Source: Lentisphaerota bacterium (GTDB lineage Bacteria; Verrucomicrobiota; Kiritimatiellia; UBA8416; VGWI01). Taken from it: a DNA stretch of 32,498 bases. Position numbers and translations under genes: made by a program. The notes under the pieces are model-generated. The model ran no database searches. It saw nothing but the letters and a program-made list of their open reading frames with translations, and was not told the DNA's origin. Where the stretch lies: assembly GCA_016873655.1 (NCBI GenBank), contig VGWI01000019.1:1-32498 (forward strand). The letters are read 5' to 3'. Position 1 is the first letter of the stretch. Each line of letters starts with the position of its first letter. Below are positions 1 through 7,490 of this stretch, in pieces.

Positions 1-209
1 GGCCCGGCCATCCAGCAGGATGGGAGCGATGTGCCCGACGCCCAGTGGTCTGCAAAGATGTGGGCCGGTTGAACGGCGACACCATGTCTGATTGCGAGAG
101 ACTGGCAGAAAGAGACCTGGTTCTCGATCGATGGAAGCGCCGGTGACTTTTCTTCCCTGCAACTCCGGGCGTATATGGATGCCTTGATCATTCGTGCCGT
201 TCCGTGAGC
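1..209 (+). pseudogene. C-terminal fragment of an unrecognised protein, interrupted by in-frame TGA
   Basis: Frame 1 from the window edge has coding-like codon use (GC-rich third positions) up to a TGA at 70-72. The same frame continues convincingly as ...ARDWQKETWFSIDGSAG... to a second TGA at 207-209. The two halves (23 and 45 codons) look like one C-terminus broken by a stop or by a nearby frameshift. The upstream part lies outside the window and I do not recognise the family. It could also be the true end of one gene followed by chance coding character. It converges on the btuD end at 459. Confidence 0.35.
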
Positions 210-328
210 GCATGTTGCCATGCGGCGAGCGGGCGGGCAATGTCCGCCTTCAGGATGGCAACTGATTGCCCGTGAACTCGAAGGCCGCGCCGCTGTTTCC
301 ATCCCATTGACATCCCACAGGAATCCTG

Positions 329-378
329 ATCGTAATCATAATCATCTGCTACAGAGAGGATTACGATGAGGATTACGA
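329..378. repeat. Inverted repeat ATCGTAATC / GATTACGAT with an extra GATTACGA
   Basis: A perfect 9-bp arm (329-337) pairs with 359-367 across a 21-nt loop, and a further GATTACGA follows at 371-378. The stretch is AT-rich compared with its surroundings and lies between the left-edge fragment and the end of btuD. It may act as a terminator or be a dispersed repeat; there is no T-run, so a simple intrinsic terminator is not obvious. Nothing else was recognised in 210-458. Confidence 0.4.
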
Positions 379-458
379 AGGGAAGTTCAAGAATCACAAT
401 ATCGCAGACTATTTCAAAACATCAGCAAATACGGGGTTTTGTGATCGTGAAACGTTCC

Positions 459-1319
459 CTATGGGATGCTAGTGTTTCCATCCTTGCCTGTCAGCGTTGT
501 TCCCGCGGGCGAAGAGTCGTCCATCCTTGGAAACACGGTGACTGTGCCGGTCAGTTCAGACCGCTCGGCCGACACGTGGCAGCCGTAGGCCGACTGGAGA
601 ATGTGCTCGGTCAGAACGCTTTCGGGCGCTCCGTCCGCGACGATGCGGCCATCGAGCATCAGTAGAAGCCTGTCGCAGAACCGCGCGGCCAGATTCAGGT
701 CGTGGGATATCATGACGACCGTCATTCCTGCGTCCCTGTTAAGCCGGCGGACTATCCGCATCACGTCGAAGCAGTGGATCATGTCGAGGTGCGAGGTAGC
801 CTCATCCAGCAGGATAACGCGCGGCGACTGGGCCAGTGCCATTGCGCAAACAGCCCGCTGTTTCTCGCCGGCGCTCAACTCTGTGAGCAGGCGCGAGCGC
901 ATTCTGAGCATATCGGTCTGGCGGAGAGCGGTTTCGACCGCGAGCGAATCCGAACCGGACGGCCCGTGCCAGCGGGGCATCGAGGCGGTTCGCCCGATCT
1001 GAGCAAGTTCCTCCACGGTGAAAGCCATCGGCGTCTCCAGTTCGGACGGAACGACGGCGGCGAGCCTTGCCCGCTCCGAAGACTGCATTCGCGACACGTC
1101 ATGGCCGAAGAGAGAAACACAACCCTGCGAAGGCCGGCACAGGCCCGTGATGCAGCGGAGCATCGTTGTCTTGCCGGCTCCGTTTGGGCCGATGAGGCCG
1201 ACCATCTCGCCCTCCGCGATCGAGAGAGTCACGTCCCTCAGAACCGGTTGCGAGCGGTAGCCGGCGGTGACCGATCCGAAAGTGATTGCCTCGCGTGAGT
1301 TGTCCGTCAGTCCACCCAT
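459..1319 (-). CDS. btuD: Cobalamin-type ABC transporter ATP-binding protein
   Basis: This is a 286-residue cytoplasmic ATPase that would power the BtuC-type permease encoded just upstream. Walker A GPNGAGKTT lies near residues 44-52, the ABC signature LSAGE near 148-152, Walker B VILLDEAT near 168-175, followed by the MISHD switch-histidine region. I use the ATG at 1319 (MGGLTDNS). The 619-aa track ORF carries an N-terminal shadow of btuC. It overlaps the btuC stop by 13 nt, so translation is probably coupled. The FecE/BtuD family also serves siderophores and heme; the cobalamin assignment rests on the nearby cobO. Confidence 0.85.
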   Translation of the reverse strand: MGGLTDNSREAITFGSVTAGYRSQPVLRDVTLSIAEGEMVGLIGPNGAGKTTMLRCITGLCRPSQGCVSLFGHDVSRMQSSERARLAAVVPSELETPMAFTVEELAQIGRTASMPRWHGPSGSDSLAVETALRQTDMLRMRSRLLTELSAGEKQRAVCAMALAQSPRVILLDEATSHLDMIHCFDVMRIVRRLNRDAGMTVVMISHDLNLAARFCDRLLLMLDGRIVADGAPESVLTEHILQSAYGCHVSAERSELTGTVTVFPRMDDSSPAGTTLTGKDGNTSIP

Positions 1320-2287
1320 CCGCGTCTCCTGCGGTTCTGAAGAAGTGCAAGGAAGAAAGGCCCTCCAATGAGTGACGTAATTACGCCGACCGGGAGCTCG
1401 CGCGGCGCGAGTACAGTCCTTGCCACAGCGTCGGACAGAGCCAGGAACACGCCGCCGGCGAGCATCGACGCCGGGATCAGACGGCGGTGATCCGGGCCGG
1501 TGAGCGTGCGGGTGACATGCGGGACCACCAGCCCCACGAAGCCTATCATTCCGGAAAGTCCGACGGCCGCCCCGGTTATCAGCGTGGCAAGCCCGAGTCC
1601 AAGCGGCACAACAACGGCGCAGCGAACGCCGAGGTGGTGCGCGGCCTCGTGTCCCAGGGTCATGGCGTTCAATTCGCGCGACATCAGCCACAGGATTCCC
1701 GAGGCCGGAAAAATCGCCAGCGCGCACGCCTCGAGGAGTGCCGGGTCGGATACCTGGAGGTTGCCGAGCATCCACCACAGGACCGAGTGGAGGCCTCTCG
1801 CCGGCGTCACGGTCACCATGAACATCAGCAGGCTGGAGGCGACGGAGCTGACTATGACGCCGCTCAGTATGAGTCCGTATACCGATATGCGTCCTCCCCA
1901 TGCCGCAAGAAGGTAGACGGCGAAGAGGGCGAGTGCGGAGGCCACGAAGGCCGACAGCGGCACCATGAACACGTTCCATGCCGCCAGGCCGGTGAGAATG
2001 GCGCCTGCGGCGCCGAGTCCGGCCCCGCCGCTTATTCCCAGCACGTATGGCTCGGCGAGCGGGTTGCGGAGAATTGCCTGCAGAACAGTGCCGGCGCAGG
2101 CGAGCCCGGCGCCGACGACAAAACCGGCGGCAACTCGCTGGAGGCGCAGGATCAATATGGATCTGCCGAGTTCCGTGCCGCCGTCGGGCAGTATGAGTCC
2201 GGCCGGGCCGAAGAGAACGCAGGTTGCCAGCACCAGCGGGGTTGCGACAATGAAGGGCCACAGCGGGATTCTGCGGGCGTGCATCAT
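1307..2287 (-). CDS. btuC: FecCD/BtuC-family ABC transporter permease
   Basis: A 326-residue inner-membrane permease with the many hydrophobic helices of the FecCD family. Family-typical stretches include the RLPR-like LRLQRVAAGFVVGAGLA, NPLAEPYVLGISGGAGLGA and GFVGLVVPH. Length is usual for the family. Its start overlaps the btuF stop by 4 nt (ATGA) and its end overlaps btuD by 13 nt, so btuFCD is one translationally coupled unit. Likely substrate is a corrinoid, inferred from the BtuF-like partner and the cobO two genes upstream; siderophore transport is the alternative. Confidence 0.85.
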   Translation of the reverse strand: MMHARRIPLWPFIVATPLVLATCVLFGPAGLILPDGGTELGRSILILRLQRVAAGFVVGAGLACAGTVLQAILRNPLAEPYVLGISGGAGLGAAGAILTGLAAWNVFMVPLSAFVASALALFAVYLLAAWGGRISVYGLILSGVIVSSVASSLLMFMVTVTPARGLHSVLWWMLGNLQVSDPALLEACALAIFPASGILWLMSRELNAMTLGHEAAHHLGVRCAVVVPLGLGLATLITGAAVGLSGMIGFVGLVVPHVTRTLTGPDHRRLIPASMLAGGVFLALSDAVARTVLAPRELPVGVITSLIGGPFFLALLQNRRRRGWVD

Positions 2288-3159
2288 CGGTTTCTGGCCT
2301 CCGAAACCACTTCATCAAGCAGCCGCAGCCCCTCGATTATCCTCGGGCCGGGCCTGAGTAGGACGTCGGGATTGAGGTCGTCGCGGACCATTCGTGTCTT
2401 CACTGCCGCAACGCCGCGCCATCCGGGCCTCTTCCTTACAGAGTCAGCCGCAGCCCCGGAAGAATGGAAGCAAAGGATGATCTCAGGGTTCTTCATGATG
2501 ACCCACTCAGGCGAGACCTGGTAGTAAGCCGCCGCCGACTCGTCGCCGATATTGACGCCGCCGGCGAGGCGTATTGCTTCAGACAGAAAGGACGCCTTTC
2601 CGGCCGTAGTCAGAGGGTCGTCCCAGATTTCGACAAATACCCTTGGGCCGGGAGGGGGAGTGACGGAGCGTCTGCGTTCAAGTTCCGCCTTCAGCGACGA
2701 TGCCAGCACGGAGGCCTGTTCGGAGCATCCGACTATGGCGCCGATCTTCTCCACGGCGGCGGGTATATCGTCGAGTCTGCCGCACTCAACGTGCTCGATC
2801 CGGATGCCGGCGTCCGCGAGCCGTCTCGCGTCGGCCTTGTCCTGCAGATCGCTTTCCAGCACAACGTCAGGCCTGGCGGCAATGAGGGATTCGATTGAAG
2901 GAACGCCGAAATCGGCGAGAACGGGCACGCGACCGACGATCTCCGGCGGATAGTTGCAGGCGCTGGACCTGCCCGTCAGCCGGTCTCCGGCGCCGACGGC
3001 GCATACTATCTCGGTCAGGTTGGGCGCGAGCGAAACCACGCGGGGTCCGGAGCCTGCCTGTCCGGGCTCCTGCTGGCGCGCGCAGCTGAACAAGACGGCC
3101 GCAACCGCCGGCGCGGCGGCCTGGATGACTCGTGAGTATGGGGCTGAGAGAGTTTTCAT
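2284..3159 (-). CDS. btuF: Cobalamin-type ABC transporter substrate-binding lipoprotein
   Basis: A 291-residue periplasmic binding protein of the TroA/BtuF class. From the ATG at 3159 the protein has a signal peptide ending in a lipobox-like AVLFSC (Cys26), so it is probably a lipoprotein. RVVSLAPNLTEIVCAVGAGD is the classic first beta-strand region of BtuF-like proteins, and PDVVLESDLQ and a C-terminal LRPGPRIIEGL segment also fit. The longer track start at 3285 would place 42 non-signal residues ahead of the signal peptide and is rejected. It is followed by btuC with a 4-nt overlap. Confidence 0.85.
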   Translation of the reverse strand: MKTLSAPYSRVIQAAAPAVAAVLFSCARQQEPGQAGSGPRVVSLAPNLTEIVCAVGAGDRLTGRSSACNYPPEIVGRVPVLADFGVPSIESLIAARPDVVLESDLQDKADARRLADAGIRIEHVECGRLDDIPAAVEKIGAIVGCSEQASVLASSLKAELERRRSVTPPPGPRVFVEIWDDPLTTAGKASFLSEAIRLAGGVNIGDESAAAYYQVSPEWVIMKNPEIILCFHSSGAAADSVRKRPGWRGVAAVKTRMVRDDLNPDVLLRPGPRIIEGLRLLDEVVSEARNR

Positions 3160-3281
3160 TCGTCTGTCCAACTGACTCCGGGACGATAGATTGCCAGGGA
3201 CCCGTGAACAAGAAACTTGTGCGGCTGTTCCGGCGGGCAGTGTGAATGCCGGCGGGAAGCGCCGGGCAGTGCCCCGGCCGA

Positions 3282-4760
3282 TCACTTGCGGAAGATGGCA
3301 CTGAAGAACGAGGCGGCATCCTCCCTTCGCAGTTCACCGAGCGCCACAAGCAGGAAAAGATAGATCGCCGACATGACGGCCAGTTCGACAACGGCGGCAA
3401 ACCCGGTGGCGGAGATAGCGAAGCCCGGCGCGGCAGCACACGATGCCGCGGCGGCGGCGCGCAGGAATGATAAGACCGGAACCCGGAAAGGCAGTTCGCG
3501 TCTCACCGCAAGGATGCCCGCAACCGCGCCGACGGATTGTGATGCCAAGGCTGCGAAGGCCGCGCCGGTGAGCCCGAAACTCCGGGTGGCGAAGAAGGTG
3601 ACAGGCGTTGCGGCGGCGAGGGTGGAGACAGCCAGAACCAGCGCTCTGCCCGGCCGGTTCGTGGCGCCAAGCAGCGAAACCGCAAGGGCAAGCGTCGATG
3701 TGGCCGCCGCCGCTGCCATAAGGATGACGAGATACGGCGCGGCCGCGGAGTAGGGTGGAGAGAACACCAGGGCGCAGATGCCGGGAGCGGCGGCCGCGGT
3801 AAGCAGAACGGCAGGCAGGAACATCAGCGCCAGCAACCGGAGCGACTCGGCTGCCACCGACCTGGCTCTCGCCGCGTCGTCCTGCGCCAGTGCCGAGGAG
3901 ACACGCGGGAAGACGCTGGCGCTCAGGCCGCCCGCGGAGACTATCGATATGCGTGAGAGAGCGAACGCCGCGCCGTACAGCGCAAGACCCGTCGGGTCAG
4001 ACGTAAGACACTTGGCAAACCACAGGTCCAGGCCTGCTATCGTGGCGATGGCCATGGAAGTGGGTAACGCCAGCGCGCTCCACGCGGCTGACCGGCGCAT
4101 CAACTCGGGGTACTCGTCAGTGGCCTCCGTCCCTGCGCGGGCGGCAAGCACAAGGAATGTGCCGAGAATTGCGGCCGCGGCGGCGCCGGCCGCCTGGCCT
4201 GTCATGGCGCCCAACGTGCCGAATCCGGCGACGATGAGCAGGACCGCCGCCGTCGTGCGCACGAGTGCATACGTGAAGAGTATCGCCGAGGCGGACGCAT
4301 AGCGCCTGATCGCGGTCAGGACATTGCGAGAGAACGACAGTCCGCCTGCAAACGGGACCTCGCACGCCGCGACCAGGAGAACGGGCAGAAGCGCGCGGTC
4401 GCCGAAAATCCCCGAGATCGCGGGTGAAGAGGCGAGGAAGACCGCGAAGATGGCCGCGACCGCGAGGGCGTACGCGCGGCCGCCGCGCCGAAGCACGTCG
4501 CCAAGCCGTGAATGGTCTTCGGAAAGTATCTTCGGGAAGCTGGACACGATCGCGTTGGCGACAGGGATCTTAAACCAGGCTGCAATCGAAATTGCGAGAA
4601 CAAGCCTTGCGTAGGAGCCTGCATCCAGCATTCGGGCTCCGACCATGTGAATAGCCGACCCCAGCGCAAGGGCCGTGAGTTCGGCCGAAGAAAGGAATAT
4701 CACCCCCCTGGCTGCAGGGGCGTGGCGCGGCGCGGCGTTTGTTTTGGCGTCCTGCGGCAT
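3282..4760 (-). CDS. Polysaccharide-type flippase (Wzx/MATE-like membrane protein)
   Basis: A 492-residue integral membrane protein, rich in Ala/Leu, with about 12-14 hydrophobic segments spread along its length and the layout of the polysaccharide biosynthesis/MOP exporter superfamily. It would move a lipid-linked sugar or related substrate across the inner membrane. Start is the ATG at 4760 (MPQDAKTNAAP), 5 nt after the cobO stop; the track's 583-aa version includes cobO sequence read in another frame. It sits between cobO and btuF, an odd place for a flippase, and no glycosyltransferase is adjacent. Substrate cannot be told from sequence. Confidence 0.75.
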   Translation of the reverse strand: MPQDAKTNAAPRHAPAARGVIFLSSAELTALALGSAIHMVGARMLDAGSYARLVLAISIAAWFKIPVANAIVSSFPKILSEDHSRLGDVLRRGGRAYALAVAAIFAVFLASSPAISGIFGDRALLPVLLVAACEVPFAGGLSFSRNVLTAIRRYASASAILFTYALVRTTAAVLLIVAGFGTLGAMTGQAAGAAAAAILGTFLVLAARAGTEATDEYPELMRRSAAWSALALPTSMAIATIAGLDLWFAKCLTSDPTGLALYGAAFALSRISIVSAGGLSASVFPRVSSALAQDDAARARSVAAESLRLLALMFLPAVLLTAAAAPGICALVFSPPYSAAAPYLVILMAAAAATSTLALAVSLLGATNRPGRALVLAVSTLAAATPVTFFATRSFGLTGAAFAALASQSVGAVAGILAVRRELPFRVPVLSFLRAAAAASCAAAPGFAISATGFAAVVELAVMSAIYLFLLVALGELRREDAASFFSAIFRK

Positions 4761-4765
4761 GGTAG

Positions 4766-5311
4766 TCAGAACTCTATCCCGCGGATTGATGCGGCGCCGG
4801 AATCGAACTGGTGACGCAGTTGCTTCATCTCCGTAGCGATGTCGGCAGCCTCGATAAGGGCTGAGGACGCGTCGCGGCCTGTGACTACCACATGCATTCC
4901 CGCGGGGCGCCCCCTGATGGCGTTGAGGACTTCGGAGTCGGAGAGGATGCCGTGCTTCACCAGGTATGTCAGTTCGTCGAGAACAAGCACGTCGAAGCCC
5001 GGCGCTGAGAGGAGCCTCTCCGCGAACGCCCATGCCCCTTTCGCAGCGGCAACATGTTCATCGCGGCGGGCGGGTGAGTCCCACGTGAACCCCAGGCCCA
5101 TGGCATGGACTTCGGCGCGGTCGCCGAAAGACCGCAGCGCATCCAGTTCTCCGGACCGCCAGGGGCCCTTGAGGAACTGGATCATGCATACGCGCATGCC
5201 CTGTCCGAGCGCGCGCAGCATGCAGCCGACTGCCGAGGTGGTCTTGCCTTTGCCGTCGCCCGTAAGAACGATCAGAGTTCCGCGCTTTTCAGAGTCCATC
5301 GTTTCCGCCAT
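4766..5311 (-). CDS. cobO: Cob(I)yrinic acid a,c-diamide / corrinoid adenosyltransferase
   Basis: A CobO/CobA/BtuR-type ATP:corrinoid adenosyltransferase of about 181 residues, which attaches the 5'-deoxyadenosyl group to cob(I)alamin. The P-loop GDGKGKTT lies near residues 18-25, followed by the family stretch MIQFLKGPW and by VLVLDELTYLVKHGIL. The track start at 5350 is a TTG inside a preceding small ORF. I prefer ATG 5311 (MAETMDSEKRG), with ATG 5299 possible. With btuFCD downstream it indicates salvage and activation of B12. Confidence 0.88.
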   Translation of the reverse strand: MAETMDSEKRGTLIVLTGDGKGKTTSAVGCMLRALGQGMRVCMIQFLKGPWRSGELDALRSFGDRAEVHAMGLGFTWDSPARRDEHVAAAKGAWAFAERLLSAPGFDVLVLDELTYLVKHGILSDSEVLNAIRGRPAGMHVVVTGRDASSALIEAADIATEMKQLRHQFDSGAASIRGIEF

Positions 5312-5336
5312 TCCGGCAATGCCGGACACAAGGGCT

Positions 5337-5429
5337 TTACTCCCCGCCAAGCACCAGCGGGGCGACAGCCTCTATCGCGTCCGCGATCGGAGGAAGAGAC
5401 AGTACGACATTTGCCGCATAGGGAACCAT
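5337..5429 (-). CDS. Possible 30-residue ORF between fabF-like gene and cobO
   Basis: ATG at 5429 opens a 30-codon frame (MVPYAANVVLSLPPIADA..., ending LVLGGE) that stops at 5337, 26 nt before the cobO ATG at 5311. Its amino-acid make-up looks protein-like, and it is in the same frame as the end of the upstream ketosynthase, 33 nt past that gene's stop. It could be a small peptide, a leader, or leftover sequence of a longer lost gene. No family recognised and no clear ribosome binding site. Confidence 0.3.
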   Translation of the reverse strand: MVPYAANVVLSLPPIADAIEAVAPLVLGGE

Positions 5430-5462
5430 CGGTCTCAAACGCCATGGCGGATGAGAACCGGT

Positions 5463-6704
5463 TCAAGCCTGCCAGGGCTTGAAGACGGCCACACAGTTGT
5501 TGCCGCCGAACCCGAACGTGTTCTTCACGACGGACGGACGGTCCGGCACGACCATACCTTCCCGCGGAAGGACGATCTGACATTCGGGGTCCGGCGTGTC
5601 CAGGTTGATGTTGGCCGGAATGCCGCCGCGGTTCATGCCCAGGATGCAGACTATCGTTTCCACGACGCCGCAGGCGCCGAGGAGGTGGCCGAAGTAGGAC
5701 TTGTGCGAGACCACCGGTATGCGATCCGCCTCGGCACCCATGGCGATGCGGATTGCGGCGGCCTCGCTGGTGTCGTTCGAGCGCGTCGCCGTGCCGTGCG
5801 CGCTGATGAATCCCACTTCGGACGCGGATATCCCGGCCGAGTTCATCGCGGCGGTGATTGCGCGCGCCTGGCCTTCCTTCTCCGGACGTGTGATGTGCGA
5901 GGCGTCGGAGCTGTCGCCGTAGCCGGTCATCTCCGCCGCCGGGGTCACTCCGCGCGCGCGGGCATGCTCCTCGGATTCGAGAAGTATCGCGCCGGCCCCT
6001 TCGCCGAGGACGCAGCCGTCGCGTGCGGCGTCGAACGGCCGGCATGCCTTCTGCGGGTCCGGGTTGGACGACATGACGCCGAGCTTGCTCCAGCCATTGA
6101 AGACGAGCGGGTCGAACAGGCAGTCTGTTCCGGCGCAGATCACCGCGTCTGCGTAGCCGTGCAGGATCGTGCGGTAGCCCGCCCCGAGCGCCGCGGTGCC
6201 GGATGAGCAGGCGGACATTACCACGTAGTTGGCGCCGGACAGCTTGTAGCGCATGGATACCTGGGCTGACGCCGCGTTGGGTATGAATCGGGGCAGCGAC
6301 GACGGCCGCACGGCAGCCGGTCCTTCGCGGAAGAAGAGTTCCGCGATCTCGTACATGCTGCGCCACGAACCGTGGCAGGCCACGATGCTGGTGATGTCCG
6401 TGGCGGTATCCGGCTGGAGCGATGGGATCGCCCCGGCCGCTTCGAGCGCCTGGCCGGCGGCGAGGACGCCCATGTCAACCGCGCGGTCCATCGGGCGGAT
6501 CTTCGCCGCCTTGAACGCCGGCAGCAATTCGCCGTCGTCTATCTCCGCGCCGGCCGATTCCTTCAGGCCCGAGACATCGAACGCCTGTATGCGGCGGATG
6601 CCGCACTTCCGGGCGACCATGTTTTTCCAGAACGTTTCGATATCGAGGCCGACGCTGGTGACGACGCCCATGCCCGTCACAACAACCCTGCGCTTGTCAG
6701 TCAT
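5463..6704 (-). CDS. fabF: 3-oxoacyl-ACP synthase (FabF/KASII-like ketosynthase)
   Basis: A 413-residue condensing enzyme that would extend an acyl-ACP chain with malonyl-ACP. The Cys-His-His triad is intact: Cys166 in MSACSSGTAA, His303 in SAHGTATRSND and His340 in SHKSYFGHLLGACG, with Lys335 also present. A C-terminal NTFGFGGNN loop is typical. Start ATG 6704 is preceded by GGAG about 7 nt upstream. It lies 20 nt downstream of a fabG-like reductase, so the pair performs condensation plus ketoreduction. Without acpP, fabD or fabZ nearby, it may serve a specialised lipid or polyketide-like chain rather than housekeeping fatty-acid synthesis. Confidence 0.88.
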   Translation of the reverse strand: MTDKRRVVVTGMGVVTSVGLDIETFWKNMVARKCGIRRIQAFDVSGLKESAGAEIDDGELLPAFKAAKIRPMDRAVDMGVLAAGQALEAAGAIPSLQPDTATDITSIVACHGSWRSMYEIAELFFREGPAAVRPSSLPRFIPNAASAQVSMRYKLSGANYVVMSACSSGTAALGAGYRTILHGYADAVICAGTDCLFDPLVFNGWSKLGVMSSNPDPQKACRPFDAARDGCVLGEGAGAILLESEEHARARGVTPAAEMTGYGDSSDASHITRPEKEGQARAITAAMNSAGISASEVGFISAHGTATRSNDTSEAAAIRIAMGAEADRIPVVSHKSYFGHLLGACGVVETIVCILGMNRGGIPANINLDTPDPECQIVLPREGMVVPDRPSVVKNTFGFGGNNCVAVFKPWQA

Positions 6705-6724
6705 CGCTTTTCTCCGTGCGTTTG

Positions 6725-7468
6725 TTACCACATCTGCAGGCCGCCGTTGACGTGCAGCACCTGTCCGGTGACGTAAGACGAGTCGTCCGACAGAAGATAC
6801 AGGACGGGGCCCGCCACGTCTCCCGGCGTGCCGAGCCTGCCGAGCGGGATTCCAAGTCCGGCGCGCATTTCCTCCGTCAGCATGGCGGTCATATCCGTCT
6901 CGATCACGCTTGGGGACACGGCATTCACCCGTATGCCGAAGCGCGCAGCCTCGAACGCGAGGCTGCGGGTGATGCTGACGAGCCCGGCCTTGCTCGCCGC
7001 GTAATCGGCGCCCATCCACTTGCCCGGCCCGTGCGCGGAGATCGAGGCGATGTTCACGATTGTTCCCGTCTTCCGGCGGCGCATCAGGTTGTACGCCTCG
7101 CGGCTGGCCTCCATCGCAGACTCGAGGTTCGTGGCGAAAGTGGCGCGCCAGTCGTCAAGGTTCATTCCGCGGAAGGATCCCGCCCGGCCGCCGCCGGCGT
7201 TGTTCACAAGGCCGTCAATCCCGCCGGCTGCGTCGGCGAAACGGGTCACGGCCTCCGCGGCGGCCGCGGGGTTGGCGAAATCGGCCGCGAGGGGGACGGT
7301 GCGCGAGGCGTCGGGGCAGAGCGCGGCGCAGCATTCGGCAACGCGGGCGGAGTTGCGGCCGTGGATGCCGACTGTCGCCCCTTCGCGCAGGAGCGACCCG
7401 GCTATGGCAAGGCCGATGCCGCGCGTGGACCCGGTAACGAGGATGCGTCTATTTTCAAATCGGTTCAT
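6725..7468 (-). CDS. fabG: 3-oxoacyl-ACP reductase (FabG-like SDR)
   Basis: A 247-residue classical short-chain dehydrogenase. The nucleotide-binding TGSTRGIG lies near residues 12-19, NNAG near 89-92, and the catalytic Ser142/144-Tyr156-Lys160 set in IASIS...YAASK; the usual active-site Asn is at about 114. The C-terminus YVTGQVLHVNGGLQMW is the usual FabG ending. It would reduce the ketosynthase product with NADPH. It starts 22 nt after the pilT stop without a clear Shine-Dalgarno and is followed by the fabF-like gene, so the two probably share a transcript. Other SDR substrates cannot be excluded. Confidence 0.85.
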   Translation of the reverse strand: MNRFENRRILVTGSTRGIGLAIAGSLLREGATVGIHGRNSARVAECCAALCPDASRTVPLAADFANPAAAAEAVTRFADAAGGIDGLVNNAGGGRAGSFRGMNLDDWRATFATNLESAMEASREAYNLMRRRKTGTIVNIASISAHGPGKWMGADYAASKAGLVSITRSLAFEAARFGIRVNAVSPSVIETDMTAMLTEEMRAGLGIPLGRLGTPGDVAGPVLYLLSDDSSYVTGQVLHVNGGLQMW

Positions 7469-7490
7469 TGTACGGTTGCGGGGCGGTTGC

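Noticed and set aside
1320-2318. N-terminal 330 residues of the 619-aa minus-strand ORF ending at 459
   Set aside because: Arg/Pro-rich shadow of btuC in another frame; the ABC ATPase begins at MGGLTDNS (1319).
1487-2524. 345-aa plus-strand ORF
   Set aside because: Antisense shadow of btuC/btuF, with Gly/Arg/Gln-rich composition and no domain pattern.
3160-3281. Possible cobalamin riboswitch ahead of btuF
   Set aside because: The leader has GGAGTCAG near the start codon and ACTGCCCG-like text, loosely like B12-box pieces. The order, spacing and the GCCACTG core with its pairing partners are not there, and only 122 nt separate btuF from the flippase. A covariance search would decide.
4839-6206. 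455-aa plus-strand ORF
   Set aside because: Antisense to cobO and the ketosynthase, both of which have intact catalytic motifs; composition is shadow-like.
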